Under the pieces are notes generated by a model, which made no database searches, was not told where the DNA came from, and was given only the letters and a program-made list of their open reading frames with translations. A DNA stretch of 64,000 nucleotides. It comes from Castor canadensis. Taxonomy: Eukaryota; Chordata; Mammalia; Rodentia; Castoridae. The position numbers and the translations under genes are program-made. The stretch lies in NCBI RefSeq assembly GCF_047511655.1, contig NC_133399.1:2297333-2361332 (forward strand), read 5' to 3'. Shown here one piece after another: positions 33,323 through 46,690 of the stretch. Every line of letters begins with the position of its first letter. Within the stretch, counting starts at the first letter, position 1.

Positions 33323-36300
33323 ATTTTAAAAGGTTCCTGGAAGTTAATGAAAATGAAAACACGGCCTACCAGAACCTATGGGACACAGCAAATGCAATCC
33401 TAAGAGGAAATTTTACAGCCCTGAGTATATATATCAAAAGGACAGAAAGATCTCAAATCAATGACCTAACACTGCAACTGAAACTTCTAGAATAACAAGA
33501 ACAAATAAATCCCAAGAGAAGCAGAAGGAAACAAATAATTAAGATAAGGGCTGAAATCAATGAAATAGAAACAAAAAAGCCATACAAAGAATGAATGAAA
33601 TAAAAAGCTGGTTCTTTGAAAAAGTAAATAAGATTGACAGACTTGACAAAATGAGGAGAGGAAGAAAACAAACCCAGATCAGTAAAATCAGGTATTCAAA
33701 AGGAGAGATAACAACAAACACCACAGAAATCCAGGAAATCATCAGAGATTACTTTGAGAGCCTATACTCTAATAAATTTGAAAATCTCAAAGAAATGGAC
33801 AGATTTTTTGAAACTTAACAACCACCCAAAATTGAACCAAGAGGAAATTAATCACTTGAATAGATCTATAACACAAAAAGAAATTGAAGCTGCCATCAGC
33901 CTCCCCCAAAAGAAAAGTCCAGGACCTGATGGATTCTCTGCTGAATTCTATCAGACATTTAAAGAAGAACTCATACCAACTCTCCTTAAAGTGTTCCATG
34001 ACATAGAACGGGAAGGAACACTGCCTAACTCATTTTATGAAGCCAATATTACTCTCATCTCCAAACCAAAGACACCTCCAAAAAGAACTACAGTGCAATT
34101 TCCCTCATGAACATCAATGCAAAAATCTTCAATAAAATAATGGCAAACCAAATCCAACAACACATCAGAAAGATCATTCACCATGACCAAGTAGGCTTCA
34201 TCCCAGGGATGCAGGGGTGGTTCAATATACAAAAATCTATAAATGTAATACAACATATCAATAGAAGCAAAGACAGAAACCACTTGATCATCTCAATAGA
34301 TGAATAAAAAGCCTTCGACAATATCCAACACCACTTCATGTTAAAAGCTCTAAGAAAACTAGGAATAGAAGGAAAGTTCCTCAACATTATAAAAGCTATA
34401 TATGACAAACCTACAGCCAGCATTATACTTAACGGAGAAAAATTAAAACCATTCCCTCTAAAATCAGGAACCAGACAAGGATGCCCACTATCTCCACTCC
34501 TATTCAACATGGTACTGGAATTCCTAGCCAGAGCAATTAGGCAAGAAGAAGGAATAAAAGGAATACAAATAGGTAAAGAAACTGTCAAAACATACTTATT
34601 TGCAGATAATATGATCCTATACATTAAAGACCCCAAAAAATTCTACCCCAAAACTCTTAGACACCATAAACAGCTACAGTAAGGTGGCAGGATACAAAAT
34701 CAACCTACAAAAATCATTAGCTTTTCTATACACCAACAATGAACAAACTGAGAAAGAATACATGGAAACAATTCCATTTACAATAGCCTCAAAAAAATCA
34801 AATACCTAGGAGTAAATTTAACTAAGGATGTGAATGACCTCAAAAAGGAGAGCTACAAACTCCTGAAGAAAGAGATTGAAGAAGACTACAGAAGATGGAA
34901 AGATCTCCCATGCTTATGGATTGGTAGAATCAACATAGTAAAAATGGCTATACTACCATAAGCAATCTACATGTTTAATGCAATTCCCATCAAAATCCCA
35001 AGGAGTTTCATCACAGAGATGAAAAATCTACCCAAGAGTTCATTTGGAAACACAAGAGACCGCAAATAGCCAAGGCAATACTCAGCAAAAAGAGCAATGC
35101 TGGAGGTATCACAATACCTGATTTCAAACTATATTACAAAGCAATAGCAATAAAAACAGCATGGTACTGGCACAAAAACAGACATGAAGACCAGTGGAAC
35201 AGAATACACAAGCCAGATATGAATCTACACAACTATACCTACCTCATTTTTGACAAAGTTACCAAAAATATATGATGGAGAAAAGACAGCCTCTTCAACA
35301 AATGTTGCTGGGAAAAGTGGTTACCCATCTGCAAGAAATTGAAACTAGATCCATGTCTATCCCCCTGTACTAGTAACAACTCAAAATGGATCAAGGACCT
35401 AAATATCAGACCTGAAACTCTGAAGTTACTACAGGAAGGAGCAGGAAACACTCTGGAACAAATAGGTATAGGCAAAGACTACCTCCCTAGAACCCCAGCA
35501 GCCCAGCAACTAAGAGAAACGATGATTAAACGGGACTTCATAAAATTAAAAAGCTTCTGCACAACAAAAGAAATGGTCTGTAAACTGAAAAGACCATCCA
35601 TAGAGCGGGAGAAAGTATTTGCCAGCTACACATCAGACAAGGGACTGATAACCAGAATATACCAGGAACTTGAGAAACTAAACTCTCCTAAAATCAATGA
35701 AACAATTAAGAAATGGGCAACTGAACTAAACAGAAATTTTTCTAAAGAAGAAATTCAAATGACCAAAAAACACATGAAAAAATGCTCACCATCTCTGGCC
35801 ATAAAGGAAATGGAAATCAAAAGCACACTAAGATTCCACCTCAACCCTGTCATCAAAATGCCATCATCAAAAACACCACCACCAACAAGTGTTGGCAAGG
35901 ATGTGGGGAAGAAGGAACCCTCTTACACTGCTGGTGGGAATGCAAGCTGTTGCAACCACTCTGGATAAAAATTTGGAGACTTTTTAAAAATCTAAACATA
36001 GACCTGCCATATGATCCAGCAATCCCACTCCTGGGGATATACCCAAAGGATTGCAACACAGGTTACTCCAGAGGCACCTGCACACCCATGTTTATTGCAG
36101 CACTATTCACAACAGCCAAGTTATGGAAGTAACCAAGATGCCCCACTACTGATGAATGGATCAAGAAAATGTGGTACCTGCACACAGTGGAATTTTACTC
36201 AGCCATGAAGAAAAATGAAATCTTATCATTTGCAGGTAAATGGATGGAACTGGAACATCATTCTGAGCAAGGTGAGCCAGGCTCAGAAGACCAAAAATCG

Positions 36301-36835
36301 TATGTTCTCCCTCATATGCGGACATTAGGTCTACGGCAAATGCAGCAGTGTGGTTGGTATTGGATCACATGACAAGGGGAGAGCACATACAGGAGATACA
36401 GGAATAGATAGAAAACCCAAAACATGAAAGCATTTGATGTCCCCACTCCAAAGGAACTAATACAGAAACCTTAAAATGACAAGTTATCCTGAGCAGGGGA
36501 TCAGGAACAAATGTAAAGATAAGTTAGAGTTGAATCAACATAGGTTGTAACACATGGGTACATGAAAGCAATTGTAGGAATCTTTCTGTATAGCTATCCT
36601 TAACTCAACTAGCAAAAATGCTTTGTCTTTCTTATTATGGCTATGTCTTTTCTTCAACAAAATTGGTGATAAGGGCAGAACGGGACCTGCCTGAAACTGA
36701 GGAGGGAGGAAGGGAAGGGTGGGGTAGGTGGGTAGGGTGGAGAAATGACCCAAACAATGTATGCATATGAGAATAAATGAACAAAAGAATAAATAAACAA
36801 ATAAAAATTAATTAATTAATTAACTAAAGACAAAA
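33323..36835 (+). mobile_element. Older 5'-truncated L1
   Basis: Sequence starts in the endonuclease-RT linker ('[16 protein letters not shown]') and covers RT, the C-terminal part, the stop at 36326-36328, and a 3' UTR with an A-rich tail to about 36830. Most of it is clearly more diverged from the L1 at 5157 than the other copies. The exception is the RT core at about 34334-34600. The catalytic 'FADD' reads 'FADN' here. ERV flanks 'ttaaaaacga' (left) and 'ctaaagacaa' (right, near 36822) look like its target duplication. Confidence 0.82.
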
Positions 36836-38200
36836 ATAAACTTTCCAAATCTACAAAAAAAGTGAACTCCATTTATTAACACTATAGTAAAATTAAATCC
36901 TATATCTCATGCTTCAGTTTATTATATAGATGGATCATTATCTGGTAAAGGAGGCATACATGGACCTGATTTACATGAAACTATTCAAACTAATTGTTCT
37001 TCTGCACAACAGGTAGAATTAGCAGTTCTGATTTATTTATTGCAAAATATTACAGATAAAACATTAGATATTGTCTCAGATTCAGCTTATGTAATAGGAC
37101 TGTTTCCTGCTATTGAAACTTCCCTTATTTCTACTACTGATGAAGTTATAAAAACATTATTATCCACATTACAACATCTAATACAAACCCGCACTTATCC
37201 CTTATATGTTACTCACATTAGGTCTCATTCTAATCTGCCTGGCCCTCTAGTGCAAGGAGATGATGTTGCAGATAAACTTACATGTGCAATATTTTCATCC
37301 CCTGAAAAAGAACATCAGCATTTACATACTAATGCCAACAGATTACATGTGCATTATAAAATTCCTCTTCATACTGCTCATGATGTCATCAAATCTTGTC
37401 CTGTATGTGCTCCTTTACATTGCAGATCTCACCCGTCTGATGCTAATCCTCGAGGTCTACGTACTAATGAATTATGGCAAATGGATGTGACTCACATAAC
37501 ATTTTTTCCACAGCAGCCATATTTACATGTTGTTATTGATACCTACTCTAAATTCTTTTGGGCTGTTCCTCAACACAATGAAACTGTTTGTGCCATAATT
37601 GCCTCTCTTTTACAGGGCTTTGCAGTTATGGAGTGTCCTCTAAGCTTAAAACAGACAATGGACCTGCATATACAGGTCGTCGATTTAAACAATTTTGTAA
37701 GGAATGGAACATTGTTCATGTCACTGGCCTCCCTTATAATCCACAAAGACAAGCTATCATTGAAAGGGCACATAGAACTTTAAAAACACAATTGTTAAAA
37801 AATAAAAAAGGGGGACCTCCCCGAGATACCTTAGCTTTAACGTTTTACTTTAAGTTTTTAAAATTTACCTCAGGGTGGTATTTTGACTGCAGCAGATAAA
37901 CATTTTGGTGAACCTCCTTCTTTGCCAGACATACAAATCCCAATTGGGTACAAATCTTTTAATTCTTGGCTGCCTAGGCTCTTACTTAAAAAGGGCAAAT
38001 GTTATGCTTGTGTTTCTACAGATGTCTATGGATCCCCTGAAACTTTATGGGTTCCTCTTCAGAGCATCAGGCCCAGGAAAACCAATGAATGTGTCCAACA
38101 GAGTGATGACCACCTCCCAGAGGGAGGATTTTGAGGATGAAAAATGGAACAGACCATGCACAAAGTGTCTGCCCTTGCTTTTAAAAAGAAATGTTTTTGT
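36836..38200 (+). pseudogene. Class II ERV pol: RNase H and integrase
   Basis: RNase H resumes the RT frame left at 27170. It shows 'YYIDGSLSGKGGI' near 36920, 'DSAYVIG' near 37080, and 'THIRSHSNLPGPL' near 37215-37250. Integrase follows with its zinc-binding His/Cys block (37320-37420), the first Asp in 'WQMDVTHI' (near 37475-37500), the second in 'KTDNGPAY' (about 37650-37672) and the Glu in '[10 protein letters not shown]' (near 37752-37780). A frameshift lies between the first and second catalytic Asp (about 37620), and a further break follows 37880. Confidence 0.85.
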
Positions 38201-38307
38201 CCCTATCATGTGAAAAGTTCCATCCCTACTTGGTGACAAATTAAAGCATTATCAGCAAAACGTGAAAACATCTTATGATCCACTCAGAGCCCCATTACTC
38301 CAGAGAA

Positions 38308-39976
38308 TCTTTTCTTGGCTATGGTTCCTATCCTTACCTGTGCATCTGCGGTAAGTGCACAAGTGTATTGGGCCTTTATACCACATCCTCCTCTATTGAG
38401 ATTAGTGGAATGGTCTGAAAGGGGACCTATTGTTTTTACAAATGTTGTCCCTCCTCCTTGGAAAAGTACTGGACCAAATCACCCTTCAGAGGAAGGGACT
38501 GCCTTGAATATATCCTTAGGATATGAAATTCTACCTTTGTGTATTGGCCATCCAACTCCTTGTCTTCCTGTAAGCATTCAAACATGGTTTAACATACTGC
38601 CTCCTACTCAGGAAAGCCATACAGGAATTGGACTACTTGAGACATTTTCTTTAAATTTTACAGAAATTAATAATACTAACATGGGAAAACCCAATCTCCC
38701 AATATGCAAAACTATATCTCACAAACATTGGAAATTCTCCCCCTCATTGGAGCGATTGCCGTGCCAGCGCTGGAGAGTTACTTGTATCCATTCATAATTT
38801 CTCTTTTATTCATTGAGGCCCACGTGGATGCTTTGTACACAATTGTCCTGAAGATTGGAATAGGGCAGTTTTTGATTATATTAATAAAATTGTTTGGCAA
38901 AATAGTTCATTACATAGAGAACATCATAAGAAAGGACTAATGGCATGGCATGATGGGAATGTCTCCCCCAAGACCCCGCGTGCTAATAGAAAATATTACT
39001 TTTCCAGAGCAACCTGAGATCTGGAAATTGGTTGCTGCCTCTGCACCAATGACCTATTGGAAAGGAAACTTTTCCAGAAGCAAATACTCCTGGTCTATGT
39101 CTTTGATTCTACTCATCCTTTTATGTGCAAGCATGTGTCAGTTTACCATATGTCTTAGCTCTTGGAACTTTTAATTTTAATTTTACTCTAAAAAGTTTTG
39201 GCTGCTTTGATTGCAAATTATACCTCTGTTAACAATTCTTTGTCTATTAATTGGTCCTCTAAAGCATTGTTTATATTAAGGACAAGAAAGGATGTTTGGT
39301 TGCCTGTAAACTTAACAAGAGAATGTCAACACTCTCCCTTAGAATGTTTAAAGACTAAAGTAGTGTCTGAATTATTGACACGATAAAAAAATTTATCGAA
39401 TGGGTTATTCTTGCTATAGTTGGTCTGATTGCCATTGCCGCTATGGCTGCTGTGGCAGGAGTAGCGTTACAGACTTCAGTTCAAACACATGAGTTTGTTG
39501 CTAATGGCAAAATCAATCACATATGTTATGGACTACCCAATGTAAAAATCAATGAAGAGATAGAAAGCAAAATAGGAGACCTACAACAAGCTGTATCATG
39601 GGTGGGGGATCAGAAAATTAGCATACAACACCAACTAATGCTTTCTTGTGATTGGAATGTTACTATGCATTGTGTTAGTCCAGCAAAATATAATGTTTCC
39701 TGATATAGTTGGGAACAAATAAAATATCACTTACAAGTTCTTAGAGGTAATAACAGCTTAGATGTAGAAGAATTAAAAAGGGACATTTTTAACACATTCA
39801 AAAATAAATTGCCTGGTATTTCTTATGAAGGCTTAGCAAAAGGCATTACAGATGCTTTATAAAGTATGGATCATAGTTTATTAGGAGCCAGCATTAATTT
39901 CATTGTTTGTCTTGTCATTTTTTTGTATAGGATACTCCTGTCTCCAATGACAATTAAAATCTTACAAAACTTCTGA
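38308..39976 (+). pseudogene. Class II ERV env, degraded
   Basis: The surface subunit opens with 'YWAFIPHPPLL' (about 38357) and has 'GPIVFTNVV', both like betaretroviral (HERV-K-type) envelopes. The transmembrane subunit has a fusion-peptide-like Ala/Val-rich run near 39435-39470, then 'GDLQQAVSWVGD', a Cys pair around 39650-39670, and a membrane span near 39890-39930. Stops between and inside the subunits prevent a full protein. A purine tract (acaaggggga) follows before the 3' LTR. Confidence 0.8.
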
Positions 39977-40028
39977 AGCCATGGTCATGCTGGGAGTGCC
40001 ACATTTAAAAAATAAAACAAGGGGGAAT

Positions 40029-40470
40029 TATCGGAGCCAGCAGTGGGACTGTGCCTGTGTGATTTGGCATCTGGCCTTGTGAGGAAGCTCTAAGGAACTG
40101 AGGCAAAGGTCTCAGAACAAAACAACCAGAAAAACAACAGTGCTCCAGGATCCTCAGATGGCTTCGTGTACTTCAGATGTAAATAAGAAGGTAATGCTGA
40201 TCATGTGCTTCTCCAGCTTCTCTGTTCCCATTTTTAAAAAAAACTTAAAAGAGTTAAATTTGACTGTGCTTCCCTGTACTAATGTAACCTTGACACGTAA
40301 TAGTTGACATGCTTTGTCTGACCAAATGCTGTCTGTGCAAAAGGAGTTTATAAAAACAGTAGTATGCTTCATTAAAGTGGCTATTGAGCAGGACTCAGTA
40401 GTTGTGATGCCCGATTCTAGCTAGCCTTTTTTCTGTGCTTCGTCAGTCCCCTCCCTGCCTATCCCAGGAC
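40029..40470 (+). mobile_element. 3' LTR of the class II ERV
   Basis: This matches the 5' LTR from 'cagcagtggga' on. The first bases are TA where TG is expected. TATA ('gtttataaaaac') is near 40346 and ATTAAA near 40371. The right edge is placed where similarity to the repeat at 46081 begins. No 6-base target duplication with the left flank (18560-18565) was found, so the exact end and history are uncertain. Confidence 0.8.
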
Positions 40471-40925
40471 AACGCCTATCACTATGTTGAGACATATCAC
40501 AAGTGGTTCTCTTTATCTAGTGTTGAGGTAGTGATATTGAGGACATTTGCCACTTCACCTTGAAGTTTTGGTTGTAAAATTTCCACAGTGAAGACATTGG
40601 GAAGTAGATTTTTCTTCAAGACAGAACTTGTGTAAAAATTTAATATTTCAAACATCCAGTATCAAACTTTGGAAGGATTTTTCTCTGAATGTCATTGGGA
40701 CATCCTGGTAGGGTTTTTGTAGGTGAAAATAACAAATTTGTAGATTCTGCTAAAGCCTTCACTGACTCATTAGTTATCTCACCTTTGTTTTCATGGATTT
40801 CTGGTAACGGAAGTTAATTCTTCTCTGGAGTGCCCCTTTTGCCTTAAGTTCAGACACAATGCATTGTCCATTCATCATAATTCTTGGATTCTGGATATTA
40901 AATTTTGGTCAAATGATGAACCACA
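40471..40925. repeat. Repeated unknown segment, copy 1
   Basis: This aligns with 46081-46690 over most of its length: 'gacatatcaca...gtggttctct', 'agtgatatt', 'cacttc.ccttgaagttttggtt', and 'cagttcagacacaatgca'-type stretches. On the minus strand it reads as broken protein-like sequence. I do not recognise it. Confidence 0.65.
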
Positions 40926-41019
40926 AAGTTAGGCAACAGACCTACCACTGAATGTTCATTTCTTTTCTCAAGGATTCACCTCTTATCATATTTCAGTGTT
41001 TTTGGTTAAGTACACATAG

Positions 41020-41150
41020 TTCATGAGACCCCGTCTCCAAAAATAATCACAGCAAAATGGGATGGAAATGTGGTTCATGCAGGAAAGAACCTCATTTACA
41101 AACATGAAGCCTGAAATTCAAAGCCTAGTCCCACAAAAAGAAAAAAATGT
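41020..41150 (+). mobile_element. SINE fragment (dimeric, 3' part)
   Basis: The sequence 'gagaccccgtctccaaaaa' is a B1-type body end. It is followed by an ID-like unit ('gtggttcatgcagg...ttcaaagcctagtccca') and an A-rich tail near 41140. Confidence 0.6.
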
Positions 41151-43849
41151 GCAAATACAATGATACATAACTCAACATGGTCATCAGCCAACTGGATGCA
41201 ATTGTTAAAGAATTCATTAGTCAACAGAGGGAAAGAAAAATGTTTATGAATGTAGTGAATATTCCCACAGATTTGTCACATTCTAAGTTAGAACATGCAC
41301 TTTAAATAATGTCAATTTATAGAACTCAAGAATGTCTTGTATTCACTGAGTAGGGGAGTTGCCAGTGTGACCATCTGTAGTACTTGAAGTCAAGTGATTC
41401 ACAGGTAAAGGCTGGTGGGTGTTCCCTCTTTTCTGTAGATGTAACTCTACACCTACAGAAGTAGAACTGTAGGTTATAATAGGACTATTTTTATACCGTG
41501 TTTTGATTTTGATAGGCATAGCTATCCTAGATTCATACTTCATGAATAGGGAGGGATGGGGTGAGCAGCCAGGACAAGTTTTGAGAAATGAGAAGCCTGA
41601 GCATTGGCTGCTGCTGGGTACTGTCCTATAGATCCTCATGGCCAGGAAAATCATCCTTTTCCTGTCACAAATGCCTTGAGGTTCTTTTCCTGAGTGATTA
41701 GCCTGTCAGAGAGGCTGTTTCAAGCCTTTATGTACTAATAGTGAGTGCCACTGTAAATGTTCTGTGATGCACAATGGGCCAGGAAGCTATCTGCCACATT
41801 GCCTACTTTCCACTGATGAGTCTTCTCAGGCACATCGGTTAGGCAGCTGAGTGATTTACACTGAGTGCAGAACCTTATAGGACAATTGGTTGCATTACCA
41901 GTAGGAAATGGTGACAGCATTTGCAGTTGGGCAAAGAGGGCCACAATCATCTTGTCAATGTGTGAATTTGTTGCACTTTTGATGCCACTCACTCTTTGGT
42001 AATCCTGCAGGGGAGGGGGCCAGGCAGGGAGTCAGGAACACTGTCCTATCCTGTCTTGTCCCTGTGAGAAGTGACTTCATCCTGGCCCACAGTCCTCTCT
42101 GGAATGATCCACACCCAAACCTGATACTCCTCATCTGTGTGGTGGTGCACGGTATTCATTGGATCTTATAGGCTTATTTATGAAATTTGTGTATGGAAGG
42201 AGCATTCCAGCACAGTGCACCCACTCTCCCATTTCTCTCAGGTGAGTTCTGGTTTTCCTATAAGATGAGAGCAATCAGGAATGAAATTAACAATGTGTCT
42301 TCTGAGGCCTCTGATTCTTAGTGCTGCCACTAAATCTCTCAATTTCCAAGTATCTCCCACATACCAGAACCATTAGAAATAGACATCCACATGCATACAT
42401 AATTCCTCTTGCAGTGGAATGGAGAGTTATATCCCCCCCCGACACACAGCTATTACTGTTATCAGATTGTTTCTCTTTTTTTTTATAGGAATGTCAAGGT
42501 CAGGTGGCCTTAAGAAAGTGGGTCTGAAGGCTTGTAAACCTTAGAAAATGAAAGTTGTGGTTTTGTGTTTGCTGTAGAAAAAGGAGCAAGGGATTCACCT
42601 TCAGAACGGAAATGATTCAGAGGTAAATGACACTTCAAATTAACCTGAAAGATCCAAGTTTGTCTAAAAGCCAGGTTTATTTTAATATTTATATTAGTAT
42701 TCTGTAAAATTTGTGACTAATGCCAGGTTAGATTGCTACCTTGATTTTCTTGTTGGGACAATCAACCTGCCTTATTTTACACTTAGAACTATTATATGTG
42801 CTTTCAGAATGAGTATTATTTCTTTAATGTCTCTTAACACATTTTACAGTTTGAAATTGTCAACACTTGTAGACCTGTTAATCATGCTATACACTTGTGT
42901 TGAGTTTAATGATGAGTCTTTGGTTTTTAATGAGTATATTAAGTTTCACATGTACATGGCAAGAGGGTACAGAACAAGATAGTGTGCTGTCCTCAAATAT
43001 TACTAACAGAGGATTTAAGACATTTCTGCATGGTGTAAATATTTGTGTACATTATTTTAAAATCATTTGTCCTAAAATCTTGCAAGCTACTTTCCAAATT
43101 TGAAATTTGCTGGATTCTTGACTATTGGAGTTTTAGCAGAGCTTATATCCCTGAAAAGTGGGCCCATGTTTTAAGCCAGTTCTTAGAGAGGTACTTGAGT
43201 AATTTAACTTCTGAGATACCCAATGATAAAATAAGAGGAGCTTCCATGTGTACTAAGCTCTTAGGATTTGATCTTAAAAGTGTCATTCAGTGTGGCATCC
43301 CTTATCTACCTATAGCTTCTGACTATGTGAGTGAAAACATGATGCTTTTATTTTCATGAATGATTTTTGAGCTAATTAAGAATAGTCAGATGGAAAATCA
43401 CGGGTTATTGGTATGACCAAAGCCTTTGGAATGAAGACTTCTGGAAGAATGCAAGGAAAGACACTTTGTGGAAACCTCCTTCTTTGAGACATTTAATTTG
43501 TACCATGGTTCATGCATGACACTGAATCGCATTTACTTGAAGTTTTCTCTACTGTTTGGGTTCATTTGTTTTAGATGTTTGGGAGTGGGAGCAAGTGAAA
43601 AGGAAGACACCTCTAGGCAGACTCATGACATGAATTTGGTTTAATGATCTGTTTTCATGGTTTTGACATTTTTTATGGTTTCATAACACAGAGACTCATG
43701 TTTTCATTTGTGGACTGAATCCCACAAAGTATGAGTTAAGTGCTGCCATTTGTGATATTCTACCAATATTTGCCATTAAATTCAAAATCTTTCTTCAGTC
43801 TCATATAGAATCATTTTTTCTCTACTTAAATTTTGAAGATGTAAGTTGT
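41151..43849. other. No recognised gene
   Basis: I see short open frames only, on both strands, without family motifs. AT-rich stretches, a C-run near 42435 and a T-run near 42475 are present. Old unique or unrecognised repeat sequence. Confidence 0.5.
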
Positions 43850-44028
43850 GGTATGGTGACTCACATCTGTAATCCTACTCAGGAGGTACAGATTAGGAGG
43901 GTCACTGCTGGAAGCAAGCCTGAGAAAATAGTTTTCAATAGTCTATCTCAAAAAAACCCACCATAGAAAAAGGTCTGCTGGAAAGACTGAAGGTGTAGGT
44001 ATTGAGTTCAAACCTCAGTACCAAAAAA
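43850..44028 (+). mobile_element. Dimeric SINE (B1-like head, ID-like tail)
   Basis: The head reads 'tggtgactcacatctgtaat' and 'aggaggtacagattagg'. A body follows with 'gtctatctcaaaaaaa', then a tail unit ending 'gagttcaaacctcagtacc' and 13 A's. A second ID-like remnant follows at about 44035-44105. Confidence 0.75.
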
Positions 44029-44105
44029 AAAAAAATTGATGATGTTAGGGTACTTGACTACAAAGGATGAAGACCCAATTTCAAAGCCCACTACAACCAC
44101 AAAAG

Positions 44106-46080
44106 AAAATCAAGAATGTGTTTTTGCCCATACACATATGTGTATATCCCTGTATCAAAACACGAACAAATGCATCAGAAGAAAAAAAAGCTGGATTCTT
44201 ACAGTCAGCATTCCAAGTTGTCAGAGATCAGAGTACAATAATAATATACTCATATATAATATCGTAAGGAAAAATATTTTGTATTTAATACTGTCTAATG
44301 TTCATCCTTGTAGTTCCTGATTTAATCTAGTCAAGGAGGTACAGAAAGTGTTTTGGAACAGTGTCGAATTCTCTTTGCATCTGTGTGAAACCTTAATATT
44401 TTGATTCAACTGTGATTAAAAAACTATCAAAATGTATGTGTTTGGGGACATTTTCAGTGTCATTTAAAAGACAATTTTGGAGTGTTTGAAGAAGTGTGGC
44501 AGATGAGTGAAATTATTTCTGCATCTAACGACATGATGAAACAAAAGTGTAGTGTAGTGAGCTATGAAATTTGTTAGAAAAATATATCTAAATGAGAAAA
44601 TTTGAGGGATACCTGGCTTCTCCTGACAGCTTATAGAGTAAATACAAATTGGGAAGTATAGGTATAATGAAAAGGAAGCAGATTTTATACATATGGAAAA
44701 CATTCCTTCTTTCCGTGGAAGGAATCAAAGTTTATGATCTGGGAATAATACCAAGTGAGGTGACTTAAAATTTGGGTTCATCTTTTACAGAGTAGCTCAA
44801 CTTCTAAAGTGTCTGTGTAGCATGTTGAGGCACTTAATTCAAATACTGGTACCCAGAAAATTTTTGTTGAAACAGAAAGTACAAAATTTCTACTCATTAG
44901 GGACTGGAGGAGTGACTATGAAGACTCTGTGAAATTCAGAGTTGAGTATCCCATTACAGGCCAAAATTCCAGTAACATGTGATTACAAGAATATAATGGG
45001 GGCAGTACATCCATACTATGTTGAGGGTAACTCACCAAGGGTAAACTTTGGTGCACATCGTATCCTTTTTCTAGAGCTGGGAATTGTGGCCTTCTCTCAT
45101 GTCTATTGTAAAAAGCATCACATGGAATCGCTGGCCCAGGCAGAAACCCACCACAGAGGTTAAGCCATCAGACAGACCCCACCAGGGCAAAGTAAAGGGG
45201 ATATGCTGGGTTGGGATAGCTGTGAAAAGCCCTTTTGATGACAATGGCTAAGGGGTCCATAGAAGTGCAACCACTGCTTAGACACCCAGAACTGCTCATC
45301 TACCTTGGCTATGTGAAATCTCAAGCATTTGAGGCAAGTGCATATGATATGAAGAACAAAAGTCAGCCATAAAATCTATGCAGGCAAGGGTACATGGATT
45401 TGTATACACAAAACCTTGCCTCAGTATGTCCAGGAAGCAGAGTGACGGGTCAACAATGATTGTAGCAGGGAATCCAGTTCTCTAAATCCTACCAAGAGTG
45501 ATTCCATCTTTCACAAGGCCAACATGAGACTCGCCTGTGTATTGAGGCTATGGGCCAGACTGAAGGAAAGAGAAGACATCTGGGCTGAGGATGGGGTTCA
45601 AGAGGAGGTGTCTGCCAAGCCAGTGGAAGCTCTGAATTATAATACATTCCTGCCACATAAATAAATATTTAATTAAAGTCAGTCTTTCCACAATGTGAAA
45701 ATGTGTCCTGAGACCAGTAGCATCCACTATAGCATTTTCACACTGAAAACGTTTGGTAGGCAGTATGAGGGGTTGAACTACCAGGAGTCTTTCTGATAGA
45801 TGGATGTTTGCATAGGTCTTCCTGAGAGATGGATTTTGAAAAAAAATCTCTTAGGTGGACTTGGTCACAATGATTTGGCACTAAGGACATCATTTAGAGG
45901 AAACTCCCTCCTACATTTCTGTATCTGTTTCTTAAAGATGTGTGTTGCCATGCCCACACTTGGGTGACTCCCTCCTCTATTGTCTCTAAAAGATTTTTGT
46001 GTGGTAATGCCCTTTTCTGGATAGCCTTGGATTTGTGCTTCTTCAATCACCACCCTACCCATCTAGGCTACCTCCTGACA
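44106..46080. other. No recognised gene; one ID-like remnant
   Basis: An ID-type remnant lies near 44795-44865 ('tagctcaacttctaaagtg...ttcaaatactggtaccca'). The rest has no clear motif. An open stretch near 45230-45370 reads without many stops but matches nothing I know. Confidence 0.4.
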
Positions 46081-46690
46081 CTAGATTGAAACATATCACA
46101 ACATGTGGTTCTCTGTATCTATAGTGTTGTGGTAGTGATATTAGAGTACATTTGCCACTTCCCCTTGAAGTTTTGGTTATAGAAATTTCAACAGTGATGA
46201 CAATACTTGTGCAAAAATCTAAAATTTCAAAATGAATAATCCCTCCCACCAACGAACCAGTATCAAAAGTAGGAAGGATTCTTGTGAATGTCATTGGGAC
46301 ATCCTTCTTGAGTTTTGTAGGTGAAACTATCAAATTTATAGATTCTGCTGATACCAGCCCCATATGGAGTTTGGCTTTCAAACTTGAATACTGTCTACCA
46401 TCAGCCTTTCTTCACTGATTGACACTTTAGGTTTCTGGACTTTGTTCTTTATGGATTTCTGGTGAAAGAAGTTAATGCTTTTCTGGAGAGATTCTTCTGC
46501 CTTCAGTTCAGACACAATGCATGTCCATTCATCATGGAAAATGCATTGTTCATTGTGGAGGATGGAAGTATTGCTATTAAGTTTCTTATTTTATCTTTTG
46601 TGTCTGGGGATGTCTCCTTTTATGTCCTCTATGCATAACTCTGAAGAAGTATGTGACTCAATTTTGGTCATAATGATGAACATGTATTAC
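46081..46690 (-). repeat. Repeated unknown segment, copy 2, with minus-strand open frame
   Basis: This is the partner of 40471-40925. On the minus strand, 46055-46381 is open for 108 codons and reads like protein ('SPTKLKKDVPMTF', 'TFDTGSLVGG'). Upstream of it, 46381-46520 reads 'ELKAEESLQKSINFF' in another frame. The two copies and the coding look suggest an old retrocopy or gene fragment that was duplicated. I cannot name the parent. Confidence 0.5.

Noticed and set aside
18566-40470. Class II provirus with coding capacity
   Set aside because: Every gene has several stops or frameshifts and L1 insertions split pol, so no complete viral protein can be made.
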